Positions 26,972-35,752 of a stretch of 64,000 nt of DNA are shown here, in pieces. Under the pieces are notes generated by a model. It was not told the origin of the DNA. It was given only the letters and a program-made list of their open reading frames with translations, and did no database searches. Origin of the DNA: Larkinella bovis (lineage in GTDB: Bacteria; Bacteroidota; Bacteroidia; Cytophagales; Spirosomataceae). Made by a program: the position numbers and the translations under genes. Within the stretch, counting starts at the first letter, position 1; the number at the start of each line of letters is the position of its first letter. The stretch is taken from NCBI RefSeq assembly GCF_042655385.1, contig NZ_JBHSMA010000004.1:248001-312000 (forward strand), read 5' to 3'.

Positions 26972-28444
26972 ATGCACTACCGTATTTCTTCCAGCAACCC
27001 TTCGTCCCGAATCATTGAAGTTGAGTTTTTTCTGACGGATCTTTCCAGCCCCACCGTTGAGTTGCAACTCCCGGCCTGGCGCCCCGGTCGGTATGAACTG
27101 CAAAACTTTGCCAAAAACATTCAGCGGTTCGAAATTTTCGACCCCACCGGCAAACCGCTACCCTTTCAGAAAATCACCAAAGACCGCTGGCGGGTGCAAA
27201 CCGAAGGGGTGTCGGCGCTGGTAGCCCGGTATACCTATTACAGCAACGTCATTAACGCCGGAACCAGCTACGCCGACGACCGGCTTTTATACCTCAATCC
27301 GATCAATCTCTGCCTCTATGCCGACGACCGCCTGCGGGAAAACTGCACGCTCGAACTGGTCATTCCCGACAACTGGCAGATTGCCTGCGGTTTATCAAAA
27401 ACCGGTTCTCAAACGCTGACGGCTGCGGATTTTTACGAACTGGTGGATTGTCCGCTGATCGCTTCACCGGATTTGCAACGGGCCGATTATGAAGTAGGCG
27501 AAACGGTTTTTCACGTCTGGATGCAGGGCGCGATCAAACCGGACTGGGAACGCATCACGCACGATTTCCGGCGGTTTTCGGAAGCCCAAATCCGGCTTTT
27601 CGGCTCGTTTCCGGAAAAAGAGTACCACTTCCTGACCCTGATTCTGCCGACGGCGTTTTACCACGGCGTCGAACACCGTAATTCCACCATGCTCGTGCTC
27701 GGCCCGAACGACGAGGGCGAAGGACTGTATACCGACTTGCTGGGTGTTTCGTCGCACGAACTGTTCCATGCCTGGAACGTGATTCGCATCCGCCCGGCGG
27801 AATTGCTGCCCTATGATTTTACGAAGGAAAATTACTTCACAACCTGCTTCGTGGCCGAGGGGGTGACGACGTATTACGGCGATTTAATGCTTCGTCGGGC
27901 GGGCGTTTTCGACGATGCGGCCTACTTCAAAGAATTTCAGGTATTGCTGAAACGCCATTTCGAACCCAGTGGGCGGGCCTTTCAGTCGCTGGTCGAATCG
28001 TCCTGGGATTTGTGGCTGGACGGTTACGACAAGGGCGTACCGAACCGGAAAGTGTCGGTGTATTACAAAGGCGCTACTGTGGCTCTGATCCTGGATTTGC
28101 ACATCCGCCGGAAGTGGAACCACGAACGGTCGCTGGACGATGTGATGCGCCTGATGTGGGAGCGGTTTGGCAAACCGTTTGTCGGGTATACGCTTGGAGA
28201 ATACCGCGCCGTGACGGAAGAAGTGGCCGGCGAGCCCCTCGACTGGTATTACGACCATTGCATTTTTGGCAACGAACCGCTGGAAAACCGGCTCAACGAC
28301 TACCTGGCGTTTATTGGTTTGCGACTCGAATCCGACACGACGGATCTGGTGAGTGCGCCCTCCGTTCTGCTAACGCTCGTTGATGACGCAGCAGGGCAGC
28401 AAAACCGCCTGCGCTGGCTGGGCGAACAGTCACGACTGGCGTAG
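26972..28444 (+). CDS. M61 family metallopeptidase (glycyl aminopeptidase type), no PDZ domain
   Basis: A 490-residue protein with the M61 N-terminal beta-domain (WRPGRYELQNFAKNI) and the zinc site SHELFHAWNV (His262, His266) with downstream Glu in FVAEGVTTYYGDL (Glu296). The C-terminal helical half matches gluzincin peptidases. Most bacterial M61 proteins are near 600 residues and end in a PDZ domain; this one stops before it. No signal peptide is seen, so it may be cytosolic. A TATATTCG promoter-like box ends only five bases before the ATG. Confidence 0.87.
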   Translation: MHYRISSSNPSSRIIEVEFFLTDLSSPTVELQLPAWRPGRYELQNFAKNIQRFEIFDPTGKPLPFQKITKDRWRVQTEGVSALVARYTYYSNVINAGTSYADDRLLYLNPINLCLYADDRLRENCTLELVIPDNWQIACGLSKTGSQTLTAADFYELVDCPLIASPDLQRADYEVGETVFHVWMQGAIKPDWERITHDFRRFSEAQIRLFGSFPEKEYHFLTLILPTAFYHGVEHRNSTMLVLGPNDEGEGLYTDLLGVSSHELFHAWNVIRIRPAELLPYDFTKENYFTTCFVAEGVTTYYGDLMLRRAGVFDDAAYFKEFQVLLKRHFEPSGRAFQSLVESSWDLWLDGYDKGVPNRKVSVYYKGATVALILDLHIRRKWNHERSLDDVMRLMWERFGKPFVGYTLGEYRAVTEEVAGEPLDWYYDHCIFGNEPLENRLNDYLAFIGLRLESDTTDLVSAPSVLLTLVDDAAGQQNRLRWLGEQSRLA

Positions 28445-28449
28445 CAACG

Positions 28450-28484
28450 TAAAAAATCCCCTGACAGAGCTTCCACTGTCAGGG
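28450..28484 (-). terminator. Intrinsic terminator after the small lipoprotein gene
   Basis: CCCTGACAG and CTGTCAGGG pair around eight bases; on the minus strand the stem is followed by a short A and a T-run (plus-strand AAAAAAT at 28,451-28,457). It serves the 28,491-28,745 gene and perhaps also the convergent M61 gene. Confidence 0.75.
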
Positions 28485-28490
28485 AAGGAC

Positions 28491-28745
28491 TTACTGTTTC
28501 TTCCTGGCACGCATCTCGGGCAGGGTTTGTCCGGTATCCCCCTGCGCGGCCTGGGGCGCATCCAGCGTGTTCGTAGTGGTGTCGCCCTGAATGCCCATGA
28601 TGCTGGTATCCTGAGCCATTTCCGTCGAGTCAACGCTGGTGGCGGTGTTTTCCGTTTTGGAATTACAATTCAAGCAGAAGACCGTTAACAGCATTCCCAG
28701 CCCGATGGTCAGGCTGCGGCTTCCTTTTTTCAGGTTGTTTTCCAT
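28491..28745 (-). CDS. Small lipoprotein of unknown function
   Basis: An 84-residue protein with basic N-terminus, hydrophobic stretch (LTIGLGMLLTVFCLNC) and lipobox Cys at about residue 27. The mature part is a low-complexity, Thr/Asp/Gln-rich acidic segment ending in basic residues (EMRARKKQ), probably disordered. No domain is recognised. It is monocistronic, with a good terminator. Upstream, the divergent uvrB gene begins 160 bases away. Confidence 0.65.
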   Translation of the reverse strand: MENNLKKGSRSLTIGLGMLLTVFCLNCNSKTENTATSVDSTEMAQDTSIMGIQGDTTTNTLDAPQAAQGDTGQTLPEMRARKKQ

Positions 28746-28866
28746 GATAGTATGAACGTTGAGTTAGTAATCCGATAACGCCGGCTGGCCGGCGTTGTTC
28801 CCAAAAACAACCCAATGGCCCCCACGCTAACAATCTTCGGAATGCGCCGTTAACTTTTAAACCGCC

Positions 28867-28898
28867 TTTGTTTCCGACAACATTTTTCCGTATCTTAG
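28867..28898 (+). promoter_or_regulatory. Putative uvrB promoter placing the start of transcription at the start codon
   Basis: TTTG at 28,867-28,870, a 20-base spacer, and TATCTTAG at 28,891-28,898 (two mismatches to TAnnTTTG). Transcription would begin near 28,903-28,905, where the uvrB ATG lies. Confidence 0.4.
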
Positions 28899-28904
28899 CT
28901 TGTT

Positions 28905-30932
28905 ATGAATTTCAAGCTGACTTCAGAATTTAAACCCACTGGCGACCAGCCGCAGGCTATTGAAAAGCTGGTAAAAGGGATTCAGGAAGGCGAACCTTCT
29001 CAGGTCTTATTGGGTGTTACCGGCTCCGGAAAAACGTTTACGGTAGCCAACGTCATTGCGCAGCTTAACCGCCCAACGCTCGTACTCAGCCACAACAAAA
29101 CGCTGGCGGCTCAGCTCTACGGCGAGTTCAAGCAGTTCTTTCCCGACAATGCCGTTCATTATTTCATTTCATACTACGATTATTACCAGCCCGAAGCGTT
29201 CATCGCGACGACGAATACGTACATTGAAAAAGACCTCGCCATCAATGAAGAAATCGACAAGCTGCGGCTGGCAACGGTTTCGGCCCTGATGAGTGGTCGG
29301 CGGGATATTGTCGTCATTGCGTCGGTTTCCTGCATTTACGGCGCGGGAAATCCGCGGGAATACCAGAAAAGCATCATCCGGCTGGGCGTGGGAGAAACCA
29401 TCAGCCGCAACCAGTTTCTTTTCAAGCTGGTTGAAATCCTCTACAGCCGGACCGAAGTGGAATTTACCCGGGGCACGTTCCGGGTGAAGGGCGATACGGT
29501 CGATATCTTTCCCGGTTACGCGGATTTTGCGTACCGGGTCATTTTCTTCGGTGACGAAATCGAAGCCATTCAGCGCATTGATCCGGCTTCGGGCAAAAAA
29601 CTGGCCGACGACCGGATGATTGCCATCTTCCCGGCCAATCTCTTCGTAACCGGCCGCGATACGCTGAACATGGCCATTGGCGAAATTCAGAACGATCTGG
29701 TAGCCCAAATCCGGTATTTTGAATCGGAATTCCGGAATCTGGAAGCCGAGCGGATCAAGGAACGCACCGAGTTCGACATTGAAATGATGCGCGAGCTGGG
29801 CTACTGTTCCGGTATTGAAAACTATTCGCGGTATTTCGACCGGCGACTGCCGGGACAGCGGCCGTTCTGTCTGCTCGATTATTTCCCCGATGATTTTCTG
29901 ACGGTGGTGGACGAAAGTCACGTGACAATGCCGCAAATCCGGGCCATGTGGGGCGGTGACCGTTCCCGGAAAGAAGCACTCGTCGATTACGGGTTTCGAT
30001 TACCCTCGGCGCTGGACAACCGGCCGCTGACGTTCCAGGAATTTGAAGAATTAACCGACCAAACCGTTTACGTCAGCGCGACCCCCGCCGATTACGAACT
30101 GCGCCGGAGTGAAGGCGTCGTGGTCGAACAATTAATTCGCCCGACGGGTCTGCTCGATCCCGAGATTCAGGTACGGCCCAGCCTCAACCAGATCGATGAT
30201 TTGCTCGAGGAAATCGACAGTCGCGTCAAACGCAAGGAACGGGTTTTGGTGACGACACTGACCAAACGCATGGCCGAAGAACTCAGCAAATACCTGGAGC
30301 GGGTGGGCATCAAAGGCCGTTACATCCATTCGGAGGTCAAAGCCCTGGATCGGGTTGAAATTCTGCGGGAATTGCGGCTGGGTGTTTTTGACGTCCTGGT
30401 GGGCGTCAACCTGCTGCGGGAAGGACTCGATTTGCCGGAAGTGTCACTCGTCGCGATTATGGATGCCGACAAAGAAGGCTTCCTGCGCGACATCCGTTCG
30501 CTGATTCAGACTATTGGGCGGGCTGCCCGAAATGCCAACGGGAAGGTGCTGATGTATGCCGACCGCATTACGGGCTCGATGGAAAAAGCGATCAGCGAAA
30601 CCAACCGCCGGCGCGAAATCCAGATGGCTTACAACCTCGAACACGGGATTACGCCCACGACGGTTTTGAAATCCCACGACGCCATTATGGGCCAAACCAG
30701 CATTGCCGATTCACGGCCGGCGGTCAAGCAATACTACGTCGAGCCCGACGAGTTCCGGATTGCCGCCGACCCGGTGGTGCAATACATGGGGAAAAACGAT
30801 CTGGAGCAGGTGATTAAGGAAACGCAGCAAAAAATGGAAAAAGCCGCCAAGGAGTTGGATTTCCTTGAAGCGGCTCGTTTGCGCGATGAGCTATTTCAAC
30901 TGCGCGATCGCTTGAAAACAGCTCAGGTATAA
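28905..30932 (+). CDS. uvrB: Excinuclease ABC subunit B
   Basis: A 675-residue DNA repair helicase subunit. Walker A is GVTGSGKTFT (residues 37-46) and the beta-hairpin is YYDYYQPEA. DESH-type motif II is VVDESHVTM, helicase motif VI is QTIGRAARN, and a C-terminal UVR motif for UvrC contact covers KEAAKELDFLEAARLRDEL-type residues (about 635-665). It loads at lesions with UvrA and recruits UvrC. A TTTG-N20-TATCTTAG promoter (28,867-28,898) ends about six bases before the ATG, suggesting an almost leaderless mRNA. Confidence 0.97.
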   Translation: MNFKLTSEFKPTGDQPQAIEKLVKGIQEGEPSQVLLGVTGSGKTFTVANVIAQLNRPTLVLSHNKTLAAQLYGEFKQFFPDNAVHYFISYYDYYQPEAFIATTNTYIEKDLAINEEIDKLRLATVSALMSGRRDIVVIASVSCIYGAGNPREYQKSIIRLGVGETISRNQFLFKLVEILYSRTEVEFTRGTFRVKGDTVDIFPGYADFAYRVIFFGDEIEAIQRIDPASGKKLADDRMIAIFPANLFVTGRDTLNMAIGEIQNDLVAQIRYFESEFRNLEAERIKERTEFDIEMMRELGYCSGIENYSRYFDRRLPGQRPFCLLDYFPDDFLTVVDESHVTMPQIRAMWGGDRSRKEALVDYGFRLPSALDNRPLTFQEFEELTDQTVYVSATPADYELRRSEGVVVEQLIRPTGLLDPEIQVRPSLNQIDDLLEEIDSRVKRKERVLVTTLTKRMAEELSKYLERVGIKGRYIHSEVKALDRVEILRELRLGVFDVLVGVNLLREGLDLPEVSLVAIMDADKEGFLRDIRSLIQTIGRAARNANGKVLMYADRITGSMEKAISETNRRREIQMAYNLEHGITPTTVLKSHDAIMGQTSIADSRPAVKQYYVEPDEFRIAADPVVQYMGKNDLEQVIKETQQKMEKAAKELDFLEAARLRDELFQLRDRLKTAQV

Positions 30933-30934
30933 GA

Positions 30935-30984
30935 TTCTGTTCCGGCGGGCTAAAACGGTATGAAGTTAGTCCGCCGGAACAGAA
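30935..30984. terminator. Bidirectional hairpin between uvrB and prfA
   Basis: Positions 30,935-30,953 and 30,966-30,984 pair as reverse complements with one mismatch (TTCTGTTCCGGCGGGCTAA). It sits exactly in the 58-base gap between convergent genes and probably ends both transcripts. Confidence 0.75.
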
Positions 30985-30990
30985 CTAGTT

Positions 30991-32064
30991 TTAAGCCATG
31001 GCGGCTTCTTTCATGCGTTCCGCGTTTTCGGCGATCCGGAGCTGCTCGATAAAATCATCGATGTTACCGTCCATCACCGACGGCAGGTTGTAAACCGTCA
31101 GGCCAATACGATGGTCGGTGACCCGGCTTTGGGGATAATTGTACGTCCGGATTTTGTCGGACCGGTCGCCACTGCCCACCATCGACTTGCGCTGTGAACT
31201 AATTTCGTCGTTGTGCCGCTGTAACTCGATTTCGTACAGCCGCGACCGCAAAACCGTCAGGGCTTTGTCGAAGTTTTTCAACTGCGAACGTTCATCCTGG
31301 CACTGCACGACCAGACCCGACGGAATGTGCGTCAGCCGAACCGCCGAGTAGGTTGTGTTGACCGACTGCCCGCCCGCGCCCGACGAACAGAACGTATCTT
31401 TCCGAACGTCGTTCATGTTGATCTGCACGTCCACTTCTTCGGCTTCGGGCAACACCGCCACGCTGGCCGCCGAGGTATGAATCCGGCCCTGCGATTCGGT
31501 GGCCGGAACGCGCTGCACGCGGTGAACGCCCGATTCGAACTTCAGTTTGCCGTAGACGTCTTCGCCTTCAATCTGGGCAACAATTTCCTTATAACCGCCG
31601 GAGGTGCCTTCCGTATAATCCATCAGCGACATCCGCCACCCCATGCGGTCGCACAGGCGCTGGTACATCCGGAAAATATCTCCCGCAAAAATGGAGGCTT
31701 CGTCGCCCCCGGTTCCGGCCCGAACTTCGAGGATGACGTTCTTGCTGTCGTTCGGGTCTTTCGGAATCAGCATTTCTTTCAATACTTCCTCCATCGGTTC
31801 CCGCTGCGGCTGGAGCTCGTCAAGTTCGGCCTTGGCGAGTTCGCGTAAGTCTTCGTCGCGCTCCGTCGCCAGAATTTCCTTGGCACCATCGATATCCTGC
31901 AACAGCTTTTTATACTGCTGATACTGCTTGACGATCTTGTCGAGGTCTTTGTACTCCTTGCTCAGCTTGGTGTATTTCTTCTGATCCGAAACAATTTCCG
32001 GCATCATAATTTGCTGAGAAACCTCCTCAAACCGCTCTTTTATGGCTTCTAACTGGTCAATCAT
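30991..32064 (-). CDS. prfA: Peptide chain release factor 1
   Basis: A 357-residue class I release factor. The codon-recognition tripeptide is PAT (187-189, RVPATESQGR), specific for UAA/UAG, and the peptidyl-hydrolysis motif is GGQ (231-233, SSGAGGQSVNTT). An N-terminal coiled-coil region (residues 1-100) and the C-terminal NYPQSRVTDHRI complete the family pattern. It ends translation on the ribosome. Confidence 0.97.
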   Translation of the reverse strand: MIDQLEAIKERFEEVSQQIMMPEIVSDQKKYTKLSKEYKDLDKIVKQYQQYKKLLQDIDGAKEILATERDEDLRELAKAELDELQPQREPMEEVLKEMLIPKDPNDSKNVILEVRAGTGGDEASIFAGDIFRMYQRLCDRMGWRMSLMDYTEGTSGGYKEIVAQIEGEDVYGKLKFESGVHRVQRVPATESQGRIHTSAASVAVLPEAEEVDVQINMNDVRKDTFCSSGAGGQSVNTTYSAVRLTHIPSGLVVQCQDERSQLKNFDKALTVLRSRLYEIELQRHNDEISSQRKSMVGSGDRSDKIRTYNYPQSRVTDHRIGLTVYNLPSVMDGNIDDFIEQLRIAENAERMKEAAMA

Positions 32065-32235
32065 GGGATAGAAAAGATTCAGGACAATCGCATAACGAAG
32101 CAGACGGCCTAATTTTCATACAAATCTACGAAAATTCGGTCAGACCACGGTTCCGCCGTACATTTGTCAACGAAACGGCCCGTTGCATCGTTATCCAGCT
32201 AAATGACAAGAATATATCGCACTAAGTTCCTCCCC

Positions 32236-32826
32236 ATGAACCGTATCGTTTCGAATTGGTTTTTTCTTCTCAGTGGGCTGTTTTTCGGCCTGTATTTCAC
32301 GGCCTGCACACCCGACCGCAACCAGAATACCAAAGAACTGGCGCAGGAAATGAACGACCGGAAAATCAAACGGGTCACGGATGCCCAACTGACAACCACC
32401 GTCGATGAATGGGGAAAATCCCTCGTGCAAACCGCCCGGAAAGCGCTGACGACCGAGTTGCAGAAAAATACCGGCGACACCGCGCGCTGCTCCGTGGGAA
32501 ACCTACCGGTCATTCAGAAACTGGCGAAAAAATACGCCGTGACCATCGACCTGCTGAGCGCGAAGGATACGGCCAACCCGGTTTTAAACACCAAGGAGCA
32601 GGAATTGCTAGCGGCTTATTTCTACAACGCCCAGAACAACCTTGAACAAAACGACAACATCCAGAAACTGAGCGACACGTTGTTTGTCTATAATGCCCCT
32701 GTCGCGCCCGACGATCTTATCTGCAAAACCTGCTCAGACCAGGCAACACCGCCATTCGTGGTCTGGCGCGTGGTTTTCAAAAAACGGGAAGTCATCCGGC
32801 GGATCGATCCGAAGAAACTGCAATAA
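32236..32826 (+). CDS. Lipoprotein of unknown function with a CxxC motif
   Basis: A 196-residue protein. From the ATG at 32,236 it has a lipoprotein signal (WFFLLSGLFFGLYFTAC). The mature helical domain includes VGNLPVIQKLAKKYAVTID and DTLFVYNAPVAPDDLICKTCSD; the CKTC pair could bind a metal or, less likely, heme, as in DUF3365-type sensors (no CxxCH is present). A longer reading from 32,203 adds residues before the signal and is rejected. A terminator follows at 32,859. Confidence 0.7.
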   Translation: MNRIVSNWFFLLSGLFFGLYFTACTPDRNQNTKELAQEMNDRKIKRVTDAQLTTTVDEWGKSLVQTARKALTTELQKNTGDTARCSVGNLPVIQKLAKKYAVTIDLLSAKDTANPVLNTKEQELLAAYFYNAQNNLEQNDNIQKLSDTLFVYNAPVAPDDLICKTCSDQATPPFVVWRVVFKKREVIRRIDPKKLQ

Positions 32827-32858
32827 CACGTTTCGTAAAACCGTACCCAACCCTTTTG

Positions 32859-32898
32859 ACCGCTATCCGGGCCTCAGCCAACCGAATAGCGGTTTTTT
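32859..32898 (+). terminator. Rho-independent terminator
   Basis: ACCGCTAT pairs with ATAGCGGT around a 19-base loop, followed by TTTTTT. It ends the 32,236-32,826 transcript. Confidence 0.75.
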
Positions 32899-33027
32899 AA
32901 TTCAGAAAAGAAATGGCTTTGCGCCTTTAATTGGACAAAAAAACGATCAAATAGTACCGCAGAAACAACGATTTTGTATTTTTGACACATTCGCGTTCCA
33001 TCCCTTATCTATCTAGGAATTTCACGT

Positions 33028-34392
33028 ATGAGCCATCTGAACAACAAACCAGATCAGTCGGTTAGCCGTCGCGGTTTTGTCAAAGCCTCGTCGCTGGCCC
33101 TGGCCGGAGTGACCATTCTGCCCCGTCATGTACTGGGCGGAAAACAGGCCAACGGGTCGAGGGTGATTGCCCCTTCGGACAAATTGAACGTTGCCGGGGT
33201 CGGGATCGGCGGTATGGGCAAGAGCAACCTCAACGCCTTGGCCCCTACCGAAAACATTGTCGCGCTCTGCGATGTCGATGAGAAATATGCGGCCCCGGTT
33301 TTTGAAAAATACCCGAATGCCAAGCGGTACAAGGATTACCGCAAGATGCTCGAAGCCCAGAAAGACATCGACGGCGTGGTGGTGGCCACGCCCGACCACC
33401 TGCACGGCGTTATTACCTCGGCGGCCATGAAGCTCGGCAAGCACGTTTACGTGCAAAAACCGCTGACCGTGACGGTCTGGGAATCGCGCGAGCTGGCCCG
33501 GCTGGCGAAAGAAAATCCGAAAGTTGTCACCCAGATGGGCAACCAGGGCCACTCGAACGACGACGCCCGGCTGATCAACGAATGGATTGCCGACGGCGCG
33601 ATTGGGAAGGTGCAGGAAGTGCACGTCTGGACCAACCGCCCCATCTGGCCGCAGGGCATGGATTTTCCGAAAGAAGCCGTGGATGTGCCCTCGACCCTGG
33701 ATTGGGAACTGTTTCTGGGGCCCGCTCCGCACCGGCCCTACAATCCGGCCTACACGCCTTTCAAATGGCGGGGCTGGGTCGATTACGGCGCGGGGGCACT
33801 GGGCGACATGGGTGCGCACCTGGTCGATCACCCCTACTGGGCGCTGGGCCTGAACCCGCCCATCAGCGTGGAAGCGTCTTCGACGCCGTTCAACAAGCAG
33901 AGCTACCCGGTGGCGTCGATGGTGACCTACGAATTTGAAACCAAAGACAAGAAAAAACCGCTGGTCATGACCTGGTACGATGGCGGTATTCTGCCGCCGA
34001 AACCGCTGGAGTTTGGCGACGGTCCCGTACCGAAAAGTGGCGGGGTCCTTTACGTCGGTACGAAAGGAAAACTCTTCCACGAAACCTACGGCTCCAAACC
34101 GCGTCTGTTGCCGCAGGAAAAAATGGATTCGTACAAAAAACCGGCGCAAACGATTCCGCGGGTGGGCATGAGCCACGAACGTAACTGGGCCGAAGCCTGC
34201 AAAGGAAATGGCAAAGCGGTTTCGCCGTTCGAATACGCTGGTCCGTTGTGCGAAACCATGCTGCTCGGCATCGTAGCCCTCTACAAACAGGGCACCAAGC
34301 TGAACTGGGATACCAAAACCATGCAGTTTACCAACGCCCCGGAACTGAACCAGTACCTGAAACGCGAATACCGCCAGGGCTGGGTGATGTAG
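33028..34392 (+). CDS. Gfo/Idh/MocA family oxidoreductase with Tat-type leader
   Basis: A 454-residue NAD(P)-dependent sugar oxidoreductase. Its N-terminal twin-arginine leader has SRRGFVKASSLALAGVTI, the Rossmann start is VAGVGIGGMGKSN, and the catalytic Lys motif is HVYVQKPLTVTV. This long, exported branch is common in Bacteroidota and Planctomycetes and often sits with DUF1080 proteins, as here 90 bases downstream. Likely acts on sugars in the periplasm; exact substrate unknown. A TATTTTTG box (32,977-32,984) is a candidate promoter. Confidence 0.9.
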   Translation: MSHLNNKPDQSVSRRGFVKASSLALAGVTILPRHVLGGKQANGSRVIAPSDKLNVAGVGIGGMGKSNLNALAPTENIVALCDVDEKYAAPVFEKYPNAKRYKDYRKMLEAQKDIDGVVVATPDHLHGVITSAAMKLGKHVYVQKPLTVTVWESRELARLAKENPKVVTQMGNQGHSNDDARLINEWIADGAIGKVQEVHVWTNRPIWPQGMDFPKEAVDVPSTLDWELFLGPAPHRPYNPAYTPFKWRGWVDYGAGALGDMGAHLVDHPYWALGLNPPISVEASSTPFNKQSYPVASMVTYEFETKDKKKPLVMTWYDGGILPPKPLEFGDGPVPKSGGVLYVGTKGKLFHETYGSKPRLLPQEKMDSYKKPAQTIPRVGMSHERNWAEACKGNGKAVSPFEYAGPLCETMLLGIVALYKQGTKLNWDTKTMQFTNAPELNQYLKREYRQGWVM

Positions 34393-34399
34393 TTGATTC

Positions 34400-34457
34400 G
34401 ACAAGAGAGGTTAGACAAGAGACGAAGTGTACAGGTTCTTGTCCAACCTCTCTTGTC
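34400..34457. repeat. Intergenic inverted repeat of GACAAGAGAGG words
   Basis: Positions 34,400-34,419 (GACAAGAGAGGTTAGACAAG) and 34,438-34,457 pair with one mismatch around an 18-base centre. It lies between the oxidoreductase and DUF1080 genes. The word GACAAGAGA is shared with the element at 20,637-20,709. Confidence 0.8.
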
Positions 34458-34481
34458 TCCTGTCTTTTCTCTTGATATTCA

Positions 34482-35204
34482 ATGAAAAAAAACCTCCTGA
34501 CCGCACTTTTGGCGGTTTTAGCGCTACCTCTTTTTGCCCAGACGCCCAACACGCTTACTCCTCAGGAAAAAAAGGACGGCTGGAAATTACTCTTTAACGG
34601 CAAGGATGTTTCCGGCTGGCATACGTACGGCAAAACCGGCATTGGCTCGGCCTGGATCGTCGATAACGGGGCACTGAAACTGAATGTACCCGAACGCGCC
34701 GGAAACAAGGCCAAAAACGGGGGCGACCTGGCCACCGATCAGACGTTCACCGGTGATTTTGAGTTTAAAGCAGACTTCAAAGTCGAGCGGTTTACCAACA
34801 GCGGGATTTTCTTTTTTGTGACCGAAGCCCCGCAGCACAAGGAAATCTACCATACGGGGCTGGAACTGCAGGTGCTCGACAACGCCATTTATGAAGGTGC
34901 GCCGGAAAACACGCACCGGGCGGGTGACTTTTTCAGCGTGGCCAACGCGCGCATCCGCGAACCGAAACCCGTAGGCGAATGGAACCAGATTCATTTCAAG
35001 CTGAAGGGCAGGGTTCTATCGGTGTATATGAACGGTTATCTGATTCAGGAACACAACCTCGACAGCGACGACTGGAAAAAACGCATTGCCGCCAGCAACC
35101 TGAAAACCGCCCCGATCAGCAAAGGACAGTATGCCGGGCGCATCGGTTTGCAGGATTGGGGCAGCAGTGTCTGGTACCGAAACATCAAGATCCGGCCGTT
35201 ATAA
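34482..35204 (+). CDS. DUF1080 (3-keto-disaccharide hydrolase) domain protein
   Basis: A 240-residue secreted protein with signal peptide (LLTALLAVLALPLFAQ) and a single DUF1080 concanavalin-like beta-sandwich: DGWKLLFNGKDVSGWHTYG, FEFKADFKVERFTNSGIFFF, GLELQVLDN, GLQDWGSSVWYRNIKIRPL. This family includes 3-keto-glucoside hydrolases that act after oxidation of a disaccharide at C3. The upstream Gfo/Idh/MocA enzyme is therefore a plausible partner in a periplasmic oxidise-then-cleave step (inference). Confidence 0.9.
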   Translation: MKKNLLTALLAVLALPLFAQTPNTLTPQEKKDGWKLLFNGKDVSGWHTYGKTGIGSAWIVDNGALKLNVPERAGNKAKNGGDLATDQTFTGDFEFKADFKVERFTNSGIFFFVTEAPQHKEIYHTGLELQVLDNAIYEGAPENTHRAGDFFSVANARIREPKPVGEWNQIHFKLKGRVLSVYMNGYLIQEHNLDSDDWKKRIAASNLKTAPISKGQYAGRIGLQDWGSSVWYRNIKIRPL

Positions 35205-35277
35205 AACGTCAGCCTAAGGCTCCATTCGCTGATTTTGTCCGTTCCTCTCTTTTGTTATTTCTTTGCCCGTTCTTCGT

Positions 35278-35296
35278 TATATTTGTTTTACAAAAC
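35278..35296 (+). promoter_or_regulatory. PadR gene promoter with overlapping palindrome
   Basis: TATATTTG at 35,278-35,285 is an exact TAnnTTTG match. It runs into GTTTTACAAAAC (35,285-35,296), a small inverted repeat at the predicted transcription start. The placement suits autorepression by the encoded PadR protein. Confidence 0.5.
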
Positions 35297-35306
35297 CTAA
35301 ACAAAT

Positions 35307-35633
35307 ATGAATCGGCCGTATTTAGGCGAGTTTGAAGAACTAACGCTGCTGACTGTTGCCATGCTGAACGGGCAAGCCTACGGCGTAAGCATTCTTGAGG
35401 AAATTGAAAAGCAAACCGGCCGCATGGTCAGCCTGAGCGCGATTCATGCCACCTTGCAGCGGCTCGAAGAAAAAGGCTATCTGAGTTCGAAAATGGGCGG
35501 AGCTACCACCGAGCGCGGAGGTCGGCGGAAGCGGTTTTTCACCGTTACGCTGGGCGGAACCCGGGCGCTGGAAGAGATTCACAACACCCGGAATCACCTC
35601 TGGAATCTGATTCCGAAAACCAATCTGGCCTGA
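35307..35633 (+). CDS. PadR family transcriptional regulator
   Basis: A 108-residue winged-helix protein. The start GEFEELTLLTVAMLNGQAYGVSILEEI and the recognition region SLSAIHATLQRLEEKGYLSSKM are characteristic of short PadR proteins, with the wing RGGRRKRFFTVT. Such proteins dimerise by a C-terminal helix and sense small ligands. Partner genes often encode ABC transporters or membrane proteins; none is adjacent, so the target is unknown beyond probable autoregulation. Confidence 0.9.
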   Translation: MNRPYLGEFEELTLLTVAMLNGQAYGVSILEEIEKQTGRMVSLSAIHATLQRLEEKGYLSSKMGGATTERGGRRKRFFTVTLGGTRALEEIHNTRNHLWNLIPKTNLA

Positions 35634-35752
35634 TTGTTGGGCCGCTTTACGGCGGCAAACCCGCATCGCTTGTATTGCCATTCATGTATTCCTGTGGAAA
35701 CGTCCGAACCATGATTCCACATTCTGTGTTCACAGTCAAAAATCCCGTTTTC

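Noticed and set aside
33022..34404. 460-codon minus-strand frame opposite the oxidoreductase gene
   Set aside because: Complement of a well-supported Gfo/Idh/MocA gene in GC-rich DNA; His/Arg-rich shadow with no family features.
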